Below, piece after piece: positions 33,766 through 48,000 of a stretch of 64,000 nucleotides of DNA. The stretch comes from Cladopsammia gracilis. Taxonomy: Eukaryota > Cnidaria > Anthozoa > Scleractinia > Dendrophylliidae. Location: positions 129,501 through 193,500 of the forward strand of contig JAJGOT010000261.1 in NCBI GenBank assembly GCA_022457155.1, read 5' to 3'. Under the pieces are notes generated by a model. The model was not told the DNA's origin. It saw only the letters and a list, made by a program, of their open reading frames with translations, and did not search any database. Both the position numbers and the translations under genes were made by a program. How positions within the stretch are numbered: the stretch's first letter is position 1; the number at the start of each line of letters is the position of its first letter.

Positions 33766-34101
33766 TACTATACGGCCGATACTCTTTTTTCTCTTTAACT
33801 TATAAATTTTATTTCTGCTTGATCGTACTGCCAGAACCCAACGCGTGAAACTCAAATTTTAAAAAGACGGTGGAAATCAAAGATCCGACAGCGCATGAAA
33901 ATAATTAATCACGGCGGCGAACAAGCCGTGTTTTCGTTGTTTTCAAATCCGTCACGCGTTTTTAATTTGCCTAAATTATGACCGTCGCTTTCACTAGTAC
34001 TTATGCAGTTAATAATGTCTTCCTAAGCTGGCGTCACGTGTATTTATGTACAGCCGTCGCATTCCCTATTTTTACACAGTGTGGAGTTTCTTTTTCATTA
34101 A

Positions 34102-34480
34102 TAGAGAGCTTAAGCAACGACGACGGCAACGCCATGAAAAACGTCACTTGAAAAAAGGATTCGCGCTTTTTTGAACTACTTTGCAGTTGTGCCAATTTGT
34201 TAAGTTTGTCTCATGTGTCTGGATTGTCCAGGACCTAAATTTGAAGGAATGGCTTACCAGTTCAAATGGAGAAAGGAAAATTAACCGCCGCGTGTTCACG
34301 TTCTCCACAAAACCTATAATTTGATCATTTGACGTTGTTGCTTTACAGGGAACGGCAAAGAAATGTACCAAAATGTAAAACGCACGTGCAACACGTGGAG
34401 AGGCATTGTTTTTGCTCATTAAACCTATTGTTTTGTGCCGTTCTCGCTGCCGTCACCGTTGTGGTTGCTTAAGCTCTCTA
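34102..34480 (-). mobile_element. 379-bp MITE, right copy (inverted)
   Basis: Reverse complement of the 32770-33148 element with the same length. The internal 91-codon frame (34419-34144, - strand) has an identical translation. Together with the inner element at 33335-33765, the two copies make a 1.7-kb palindromic array. It ends about 230 bp before the LC3C start codon. Confidence 0.85.
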
Positions 34481-34711
34481 ATGTATTTCTTGACAAACCC
34501 GACATGACATGCAAAACGAGTAAGAACGTGAGGGATTGGGCCTCCATCCGCTTGCTGATCTTTCGAGCCTTCTGATTGGTCTGCGGCGAGACAGGACTAG
34601 TTGCGAAAGCGTCGAGAGTTTCGTCATTTACAAAATCGTGTTCCGTAGGATCTAATCTCTGTACAGTTTGGCTAAAAAAGAAAAAAAATATAATTTATTG
34701 TCGCTTAAAAT

Positions 34712-36980
<2,269 letters not shown>

Positions 36981-39129
36981 CATGCAGGAATTACAGCTTG
37001 TAATTGTACCATGATGTATTGCATTCTGACAACAACATGTTAATGCATTTTAATCCCCAAAACTCTATATTTGGATGTGGATATATCTCTGTGAGAATTA
37101 AGTATGGTGCCTTATTCCAGATCATCTATGCGTGAGTTCCTCAAATCTGAAAGACGTTAATGTGAAAGATACTGGATTTAAAGCACCTTGTCAAAAACTC
37201 TGAATCTATCAGGTTAATGAATTACAGCATAAATTACTAAGTTGCAGTCATACTTTATTTTTAGTTTTACAAGTCATATAGTGCCGTTTGGCATTCATAG
37301 TTATGCACACTCTGCCACACATTGTTTGGATTTTATCACAAACAGAGTTTGTTTTGAATTGTGTTTCATCATTAGGGTGCATTAAGTTGCTCTTACCATT
37401 TCAGAGCAAGAATACACAGAATAGAATATCCAAGCCACTAGTTTATACATTAAAACATAACTAGAAAGTTATGTTGTCAAGAGCTCTCATTGGTAAAATA
37501 TGAGTGACAGATCTGTATGCAGGATATTTGACAAGCGATTGTAATTACCCATACAGATCTTAAATATTTTATCTCACTTAAATAATAATAATCGAACAAT
37601 GGTGCTAAGGTTTATAAGTGGTAATACAGAGTATGCAGGCTACTTAGTATTCTGTATTAACAATTCACATGTTATTGTTAATTGATTTACTATTGATCCT
37701 GCACATCCTTTGAAAGAAAATCAGCCTGCTCCATGTCCTGTTGGTTTCACTTTGTAGTTTGAACAAAGTTCATCACGTGTTCAAATTTTTGTTATAAAAC
37801 CGCAAGTCGACCACAAGATGAGTAACGTCGTACATTCAAAGAAATACAGTTCTAATTCTGTAACTTTTAATTGAACAGGAAGAACTGTTTTTGTAGGAAA
37901 GGTATTACTCTGAGCACATTTGAGGTGAGTTAAAATTCATTCATTGTAAGTTTAAAGTTACATGACATAACTGATCATGTTGTCAATTTGAGGTCAACAA
38001 AATTGGATCATGTCATGAAATTTTTTTGAACCATGGAATGAAACCAACAGTATGTGAAGTGGGCTGATTTCAAGCCATTTCAATGGACTTGCGGGATCAA
38101 TAGTAATATTTATTATTGATAGCTTTAAACGATTATTCTTATTCTAGAATACAGCCAGCTGAATGCACGGTCAATTTATTTTTCTTGCATGGTAGTTACT
38201 ACAACATGTGATATATTTAAAAGGGCTACTGGAAAGAACATCCTCAATAAGATTTAGATGGAAATACTCCAACTAGGGCAAAAACTTTACTTTGAAGGAA
38301 AAAAAATTTGGCCTGAGAATCCCTCTCAATAGCTCTTAAGATCCCCTGGATAATTTTTGCTGGTTAATTTTTTTTAATAGTGGCAATGTTCCTGATTGGT
38401 TCATGGCTGTATTTGTGGAGCATATCTACCAACTGGGATTACTGATGAAAATATTCTGGAATGCCGATTGTGTTGCAACAAATCAGATTTTAGTAAAAGG
38501 CATTAACTCATTTATTGCTCTGGTCTCTTGTCGTTAAACTCGTTACTTGTCACTCTTTTAATACTCTACTCTCGTGTTAAATGTTACAAGATCTTACATG
38601 ACATTGCTTATCATCAACATTCCAAACATATTTTCACCGTGCTGTAAGACTTACCTTACAGCTTATGGTCTTGGAGCATTTTTTTTAATGAAACATTAAA
38701 CAGTTTTACTCAGATTTAATAAGGAGCAGATTTAAGTATCCACAATGTATTCTGCTCTGTATCAGTTGTAGTATAGTTAATTTATTATCAAAGGAACGAT
38801 TTTGTTTTTATATTATGTAACTTGGGATCATTTATTTTAAATGTGAACATAAGTGTTATGCCCAGAGGTACTAAGACAAAAGAGTAAACTGTGGACTTGA
38901 ATCAGTCCGAATTTACACCTTACCTAATTTAACTTAAAGAGAATGTGATCTCGCAGTAGTTTGAATTTAGCTTTACATAATCCATATAAATCTTCCTTTT
39001 TTTATTTCTGCTAAAAATAAACTGTTTAAGTGCAAATTATTTCTGCCTGATATCTTGTTGTCAATTTGCTATTCTTTTAATTCAGTCTTAATCTGAAACA
39101 ATCCAAGTTAGTTACAAATCAATCTGGAA

Positions 39130-39184
39130 ACAGTGGATATACAGTGGATATACAGTGGATATACAGTGGATATCAAGTGGATAC
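39130..39184. repeat. 11-bp tandem repeat (ACAGTGGATAT)
   Basis: About five units, the last diverged (CAAGTGGATAC). Intergenic. Confidence 0.85.
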
Positions 39185-39891
39185 ACTGCAGTCACTCTTT
39201 TGTGGATTCTGATTTATTTTTGGAATGCAAAATTGTGAATTAGACGCCCCATATATGAAGCCCAGTTGTAATAAATGCCCGGGCGTTTCATCGAGTAGTT
39301 TTTTTTGGTGATGTATGTATAAAGAGCTTTCATTTTAACAAATAGAGAAAGTCGAACTTCATAAAACACGACAAGCATTTGAGAACACGATGTGAGAATT
39401 GAGAACTTTAAACCGGTTCTTCTTTCTCTATTCATATTTGTGAAGCCGGTTTGATTCAGTTTTCATTCTCCAACTTCAGGCATGACTAACTGGCTTATTT
39501 GGCATAGTTGTTAATTAAAATTGAGAGGCAACATTTTTCCGGGAGCCTTTAGTAATAAAACACATTCTTATAGTCACGTGACCTGTAATTGAACGTCAAC
39601 AGGTATATATTTCAGGGTAAAATGGGGCACATAAAATCAAATTCAAGTAAATCATTTTGGATACTGCTTATGCTTACATATTAGGTGCTCGTTATGAATT
39701 AGCCTTATATGCATGTCCAAGCTTAATAGCAATGACGTAATTAAAGAAAATATGTCACGTGACTTGCAAAAATTCAGATACCACCTTACAAGGCAGAATG
39801 ATACTGCTTACGCTTAATTAAAAAATTTAATTACAAATATTTTCAGTCATGATTGGTGAATCATGTTGAGCGGGTTCGTAGCTGTCCAAAC

Positions 39892-40036
39892 GGGTCGCGG
39901 CTAAAAGAGATGACTCAAAAGGACCTCATTAAATATTCAACACTAACATCAAACGATGTTTTCCCTGATCCGAAGACTGTAGTGTAAAGAATATTTAATG
40001 AGGTCCTTTTGAGTCATCCCTTTTAGCCGCGACCCA
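39892..40036. mobile_element. 145-bp MITE hairpin
   Basis: GGGTCGCGGCTAAAAG (left) pairs with CTTTTAGCCGCGACCC (right). The arms continue through GATGACTCAAAAGGACCTCA and TTAAATATTC. There is no coding capacity and no clear target duplication. Confidence 0.8.
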
Positions 40037-40837
40037 ACGATGTCTGTGATTGGCAACGATACAATTGATATATCACTTGAACAATTCCCTATCCCAGCAG
40101 GACAAATCTATTGTTTTCTTAGCGAATCCCAGACATCGTTTAAACAAGTGCAGGATTACCGACCATGTTAAGTTGTTAGGTCCATCGAACTATGATGTTA
40201 ATTTCATTGATTCGTTTCCCGTTTTAATTGTTCACGACTAATGACCCCGGCATTGTGCCGCGTGTATTGTTTTCGTTGCCATCAAGCAAGATATTGTATA
40301 AAAATCACTTTTGTCACGTTCAAGTAAACGAAAGGCTGATTTCTTTTCGTTATTAGAAATATCGGAAACCATTGTATCGCAAATGAGTTGTAAAGTAACT
40401 TGTGTATTTCAAGTGGTACTGAAAGTGGTATCAGCATCATCATTGTGCTTTAGCAGTTCTCGGAGTGCAAATTCAATTCAGCCACGCAATTCGAGCAGTG
40501 CAGTTGAAAGTGAAGGTCAGCATTCCCTTGGTTCCCCAACTCAAAACGTGAACCGGCTAAAATTTGATAATTTGAACTACAACATCTTAGTCTTTATATA
40601 TTTACCTTTATGATATTTCGGCATTCGATTAATCATTGAAACATTAAAGTCCTTGTGTTTGCTGCTCTTAAATTTATCAACACATAGTTGAAAACGCCGC
40701 AAGCCGTTAGTCTTATTTTTGTTTAACAATCAGATAAGAATTTTCAGGTCTAGTTAAAAAAAACTGTCTCAGCTGATTGTTTAGACAAGATATTTTACGT
40801 ATATTTTCTATCAGTGTTGAATACTGTTTCGATATCA

Positions 40838-41285
40838 CGACCTGTGATACATCCCTTACTTATGATTGGCTGACCTGTGATACATCCCTTACTTATGATT
40901 GGCTGACCTGTGATACATCCCTTACTTAGTGATTGGCTGACCTGTGATACATCCCTTACATAGTGATTGGCTGACCTGTGATACATCCCTTACTTATGAT
41001 TGGCTGACCTGTGATACATCCCTTACTTATGATTGGCTGACCTGTGATACATCCCTTACTTAGTGATTGGCTGACCTGTGATACATCCCTTAGTTAGTGA
41101 TTGGCTGACCTGTGTTACATCCCTTACTTATGATTGGCTGACCTGTGATACATCCCTTACTTATGATTGGCTGACCTTTGATACATCCCTTACTTAGTGA
41201 TTGGCTGACCTGTGATACATCCCTTACTTAGTGATTGGCTGACCTGTGATACATCCCTTACTTATGATTGGCTGACCTTTAAAGC
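40838..41285. repeat. 33-34-bp minisatellite, about 13 copies
   Basis: The unit is CCTGTGATACATCCCTTACT followed by TATGATTGGCTGA or TAGTGATTGGCTGA. Variants differ by one or two bases. Every unit contains ATTGGCTGA, the reverse of a CCAAT box (TCAGCCAAT). Both unit forms alternate irregularly, which suggests unequal exchange. Confidence 0.95.
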
Positions 41286-42500
41286 ATCCCAGTCGTGTGG
41301 GAGTGAACTGCGGGTTACTTGTTGTGTACTTAGGAGACACAGTAATGATATGGTTGAATTTGTTTTCGCAGTGTTTGTACGTGAGGAAGATGGAATTGTT
41401 TGACATTAACATGCAATGCTGGTATGTGTTATTAGATTATTAAAATTACATTGCTTTTCGATGATAACAATATATATTTTTACAACTATGAAAGTCCTGG
41501 GCGCCCTGCCTCCCTTCGACCATAAATTTTGATGAAAAGATTTGGCAGGACTACATGTCAAATGGCACTAACAGCATTTCTTAATTCACTGCAATGTAAT
41601 TCACAGTACCGGGTACCACTGAGTTATAACCAGAGACGATTATTCTTTTTTATCGCTCCAAAGGGTGCAGGGTGGGGGGTGGGGTTGGGGGTGGGGGGGA
41701 TATTCAAGCGGGAGGGAGTAATTAATTCCAACATGGGTTACTTTCATTAATGTTGGACGGGAATGAAAACTCGTTCTGTGCGTGTTTTATGTTAGTTAGT
41801 CAATTCAACATGCTAACTATTTGATTATTTTTATTTCCCATTAAAGCCAGATCCAAAGCAAACTTTTCAGCATTACATCAAGATCCCAGACCTCGCGCCA
41901 TGGCTTAATTTGATTTTTTTCTTTTGCTTGATGTGAATACCAGTTTCTACGAAACTTTAAACTTTTTGTCAATATTGGAAAGTATATTGTTACAAACAGC
42001 AACAACCAACAAAATATAACGCTGAAATGTTAACAGAAATTTCCTTTTTTATTTTGATAAATTATAACTAAAAAGTATTGTATTTTTTCTATTACTTATT
42101 TATTATATGACCTCTAAGTGTTTATTATTAAAGGAACGTCCTTTTTTACTGTCTTTTATAGTTCGTTATCTCAATTCTTCATTTTATAAAATGTCTTTTA
42201 ACAAGAGAAGTCTCTTGCTTATAATAATAAAATCAGTAATCAAATGTCCCACTTTGTACGAGTGACTCTTCTTTTGACTCAGATAAATACTGTTATTCTC
42301 AGTTCTCCTATTGACTCAGATAAATCCTGTTATTCTCAGTTCCGTCTTCTTTTTGACTGAAAGGAATCTGTTTAAGACTAAAATGCTTGAAACCTTTGAT
42401 GATACTCCGCTGATTCTTGTGTAATATCTTGTTTACTCTGGAAAAATACGGTGTCCGTGCACGTGGAACTGGGAACGAACACGTGTTACTATCCCAGCAT

Positions 42501-45050
42501 TCACCTCTTCTTTGCCGACTCGCTGTATTGGCCTCGTAACTCGAGGATCACCGTCAACAGTTTGGCGTATTCTCGGCCACATTGTTTGTTGATTGCGTCA
42601 TGGAGCTGTCTCGAGTACCATCGCAGATATTCTTTCTTGATATAATAAAGGTCTATCTACAAAAAGAAAAAAACATTTCTTGTTAAATAAATGCGACTTA
42701 GCTTCTTTGACCAGCTTCAGGCAAGTAAAGACGGTTATTTTTCTGCATGCGAATACAACATTAGTTTTAGTAATTTCACCAAATTAAAGAGATGAAACAC
42801 GCAGAACTACTGTACAAGGACAAGCGCTTTGATTTTTTACCGTACCCAAATTCGCAATTAGCCAATCAGAAGCCTAGTCTACTGTCCTGATATCCTACGA
42901 TATCAAGTCACTGACCTGATAGTGCACGATTTTACGGTTCCAAAAGTTCCTCCAACTGAACGTTTGAACTGCTGAAGCGAGTATTTCGAGCTTTCATGTG
43001 ACATTTACACTATTTATGTGTTCGTTCCCTGGGCAAAAGACTTGTAAAATTATTTCTTTGGCATACACTGTGATTTTCTCGTTTTCAAATGCCGATAATT
43101 GTTTTGCAGAGAAGGGTTTTATCCATATTTTGCTACTACGATTTCTCACTTTGCTCTCTGTGTATAAAACTAAAAGTAATTTTTTTTTTCATTCATCACT
43201 TTTTGCGCCGTTTGTTGACTCGTATTATATTATTATTGGATGCCTGACAGATTTTATTACCGTAGCTGCTAAGAATATCACTGGATTTTGGGCTGAATTT
43301 TGGCTCGTTTGGACTCGCCATGGGTATTTTTAATCGACAGCTGCGTCTCGCCAAAATACGAACCATGGCTCCACTAAACCCGCCTGATAACAAGTATGCC
43401 GCCGAAGTGTACCAGAAAGGTACGATTATACTGAGGTATAAATGGCCCCTATAATTAACTGAGAAAAAAATTCAAATCTCGCTGTTTTTTTAAGCGAACG
43501 AAGCAACATTGAATTTTTTGAGCTAATAAACAGTTTTTCCATGATCTCTATCAGCTAGGTAATTTCTTTTATAAGCCCCCCTGCCCCTAATCAAACAAGT
43601 GAGCGCGGAACCACTTCTTTTGTAGTCTATTTCAGTCCCTTGACTCACCTCTGATCTTGAAACGATCATCCTCAGTATCTCTGTTTCATTGGCATCTTTA
43701 ATTTTCTTTGCGAAATACAGTGGAGGGTTTTCGACATGTAATACTGAAATACAAGGATCAAAGAATCAAAGAGGTTATTCAGCTGAAAGTTGTGCAATAA
43801 TGTTTGTTATTATTACTAGTTCGTTTTTAAGGAGCATATTTGTACTAGTTTTGGCGAGAATTTGCAACTAAAATGTTATGTAGTATCCCTGTAGTACACC
43901 AAATCTCAACCCATGGCAACTCAGCCTTGGAGTCAGAACCCACGTTAATTGTAGTGCGGCTTACATGGAGTACCCATCTTAATGGTACATACCACTGTTG
44001 GAAAAGGCATACTTTGGGCTCGATGACAGAACTTTTTGTTGGACTTTTTGTTGTCTTTGACGGTTTGACACAAACGAATTATTACCCACGGTAGTCCAAA
44101 ATTTTATTTTTTTTCCATAACAGCAAAAAATAGTTTTGCAACAGGTATTAAAACATTTATGGTCAAACTGTAATATTTTAATATAAATGATAGCTTTCTT
44201 TGCTACAATTCTTTTCCTTCTAGCATAAAGGATTTGTTCAGTCCTTCTCTCTTTTGCTTGGTGGTTGGTCACCTTGTAGATCAGTGATTCATGGGTTCAG
44301 GTTTCTGTGCGTTATTTTGACTGCCCTTCCAACAACAACAACAACAATTTTATTTCATTATTAATATAACAATATTTTCAACATTGACAACCCGCAGTTA
44401 GCATAGCTAATCGAGGCTGGTTGTCAAAAATAAGAACAAAAATTAACATTAGTTCCTAGTAATATGACTGAAATTAACATTAGCTCCTAGTAATATGACT
44501 GAAAGGAAAATACTTATTATATATATTATGGTTTACTTAATATCGTAGATTTCAGTTATAGCTACTGCTTCATTATTTTATTCAACAGAGTGGGCTAATC
44601 AACATAGCTGTCTTCGGCGTCGAAAATTCTAAAGAGGAGATCTCGAATTTTTTGTTTAAAAAACAAAACAAAACAAAAAACAAACCATGCCGTTCTGGTT
44701 TACGAGTTTGAGTTGGGCAGTTCGTGTCTTTTACTTTTTACACAAACAAAGTACACATGAAACTTTATCTACAAGGATTGAACTAGCGCAAGTAAGCCAG
44801 TTTAAAGTATCAATTTATCAAATCCAGTTGCACACTTTTGCCAAAATTACGTTGTCGGTATTCTCAGTTTATAACTATGGTTTTTCCCGATTTTTATAAA
44901 TTTCACACAAGTCCTTACAAATTTTACCGAGTTCCCGGTCGAACAAAAACGTTCGAAAGTATACATGAAAGTCGTTTACTATATTTTGTTTTACCATAAC
45001 TGTAAAATTTCTCGCGTGTTCTTTGGTCAAGAGCACAAACAATGGAAATA

Positions 45051-45095
<45 letters not shown>

Positions 45096-48000
45096 GACGT
45101 CATTGCTCACGCCACCTGCGCCAAGCGCGCGGGAAAATTTGGGTTTTGACTTCAAGATGAATTCAGCCGGTTCGGTTTTTAAGATTATTAGCGGCTTTCT
45201 GTGTCTATTTTCGGCGGATTGTCGCCGTTTATAATCAAAGATTAAATTTGCCATTGGTAAAAAGATCCATGCTAGTGAAAGTTGAAACGTTTGGAGCCGA
45301 AATAAACTGACGAGATGACGTCATGGCATGGTTTTGACCATGCCATGACATCATACCGTTCAGTTTATCAGAGGACGTGCAAACTCTCTTTGTTAAGGTT
45401 ACAGTGTACCTTCACATCGAAAATTTATCGAAAAATTTTTTTTGGCGTCAAAATAAAGTTTACAGAATGAACTTTCATCCAAAAAAAAAATTATCGACAA
45501 ATAGTGAAAATTGACGGAGAAATGACGGTATAACTTTTGTGGGCGGAGTTTGTTTATGAAGCGATACGTTTTTTTAAGCGCTGTTTTCTCAAAGTTCATT
45601 TTTCGCTTGTTGGGGACACTTTAAAAAGCTACAACTCAAAGGAAATTTGTTCGATTTTCCTCAAATTTGGACAGAAGCTAGGCTAACATATAATCAACAA
45701 AAACGTGTCGGCGAATTTTTTATTTCCGAAAACTTTTTCGTCAAGAGCCATTTCCGTGCGATCATTCCAATTTTTTTTCTGCCCTTTTCGAAAATATTCT
45801 GTAACTTTTCACTGCAATTGAATATGGGAAATCGCCGACACGTTTTTTTAGCGCTTCGTGTCCGAAAACCCGAGAACAAATCAAATTAGCAAAATACAAT
45901 AATCGCTTTGAGTTATAGCGTTTTAAAGCTGATTCGGACGTTCGAATTAAGACGTCGTAAAAAATTCGACAATTCACTTTATTACCAAATGGTTTCCATA
46001 TTTAGATAGCCAGCTCTATAAGCTTTAATTTGATATCTGGGTTTAGGTATATTAAGTGTAATCTTAAGACGCTAGAGCTGTTATACTGGAGACACCCCCG
46101 AAGGTACACTGTAACCTTAAGTGATTTCCGTATATTATGCCTCATTATATACAGCGTATCATTCTGCAGTAGCACATAATACGCTGAGAAGTATTTGCTG
46201 TTTTACCTCGACGTCCATAGGAACCCCTATACATGTGCGAATGCATTTTTGCATCCTCGACCGGGCGGCAGCCTTAGTAGAATTTGATTGTGTAATCGCT
46301 TTTGTCCTCGATTTCTCGCGAGGTGATTTTCTGCTAATACTTGAAACGTCAGCTTTTGAATCTCTTTATTGAATTGTAACCGCGCCTTTCGCTGCATTCA
46401 CAGAGGTTTTCTTAGGGTCTTTCCATGAATTAATCAGATCACTAAAAATCTTGAGTTGTTTGAATTGGAATCATGCAATCTGAAGGCACATGCTTGTTAA
46501 TTCGATTGGTAATGTAAAATGCTTGTAGAAAACGCACCCGATCGCACAGTTCAAACATTGTTACATCAGCAAGGATTTACTGCAAGATAACACTTGCGTC
46601 AGTTCTTCAATTAAAAAGAAAGAAAGCCGAATCAAATAGCGAAGCGCACAATTACTATTTATAGAACTAAAACTCAGACAAACAAACCAAAAGTGACTCT
46701 CATGGGATTCCTAATAAGGAATTTCTATTGTCAGAAATGCAAGAATAAACAAGAATAAATTATAAACTCAGACAAACATGAGTACTGACGTCATTTGTGC
46801 GCGACGCTATTCATGATGTGCAAGCCAGTTGTCTTTACTTACCACAATCCTTTAAGATGTTTTGTGCACGTGTTGTTAGTGTGGAACAATTCTCTTCGAT
46901 AAACTGGTCAATGTCGACTCGGTAAAGTTCTTGAGAAGCAGCAAAAGTTTCTCTTAGCTGATTTCTGCAAAGAGGTTCGCATAACAGAGAGAGAATATCT
47001 CCATCGTTATATAGTTGTGTTGCTCTTTCTTTTGCAGCCATTTTGTCCGCTCTTTTGTTGAGGAATGGTCTATCGGCATTTAACAAAGAAATAAGAATGT
47101 CTCTGAGATCCTTGTCAGACATCTTGAGCAGTTCATCCTCTACTGACGTGTTGAACTCTGAAACGAAAATTACTGGTCATTACACATGTAAAGAATATCC
47201 TCCTTCCAAAACGAGGTGGTTCGCTTACAAACTGAGCAGGCACTAAAAAGAGTGCCTTGACTACTCTTCAAACTGCACAAATGTTCCACGTAAATTGATT
47301 AAGGACGTGAAAGTAGGCTTAACGTGGAATTTGCACGTTAATTAGCATGGATAAGAATATAGTTTGTGATTTTTAAGGTCCTTGAATGTTTGATCTGTTT
47401 GAATGTTTCAAGGAAGTCGTGTTCCTTTCGTTTTAGTTGCCGGACTGCTGCCTCCTGTCTACACTTCACCGCTTTCCTGCATTCCAGCTGTTTATTTTCT
47501 CTACGTCATTCACGTTTAGGCTTTTTTTCCAACTTCCTCCCGCCCAAGGTCAGTTGTTCGTAAACTGTTTCGCTGATTGTGGCCGGCGTAGCTCTAAGAT
47601 AATGTCAACAAAACGTATGTGAAGGATTTTGCCGGATGATGCGTTGTGCTGGTTGAAGCCAGCGCAAGCTAATTTCGCTCCCTTTCGGACACAGGTGGGG
47701 GGGGGGGGGGTGGTTAGTTGTACGACGTTTGCGTGTACGTCTGAGGGTTAAGAGGGTTCTTTGCATGGAAAAACACCCCAGGACAATCTGCTCCCCCTTG
47801 TACTCCACCCCCCCCCCCCCCCCCCCAGTGGTCAGTTCTCGAATGATGACAATGATATTCAATGGGATGTAAATTGTAAAAAGAAACATATAGAATGCAC
47901 GATCACTGCAACAAACCGTTGAGAAAAGCCGGATCTGAGTTTCCAGACCTAGATCAGTATTAATACTTGAAGTGAAAAGAAAGAAACGGCAAACTGATCC

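Larger units (their letters stand above)
36981..42500. other. LC3C 3' flank and gene-poor interval to the annexin gene
   Basis: No exon of a recognised family is seen. AATAAA at about 39016 could end an LC3C 3' UTR of about 2 kb. The interval holds a 50-bp direct repeat (just before, 36465-36560), an 11-bp tandem repeat at 39130-39184, a MITE at 39892-40036, a minisatellite at 40838-41285, a G-rich tract at 41662-41699, and a duplicated 30-bp motif near 42275-42345. The annexin last exon ends at 42501 on the opposite strand, so the LC3C and annexin genes converge. Confidence 0.5.

Noticed and set aside
43196..43393. 65-codon minus-strand frame
   Set aside because: It overlaps the + strand microprotein candidate and does not match any annexin segment. 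The annexin joins 46843 to 43743 and 43649 to 42656 without it.
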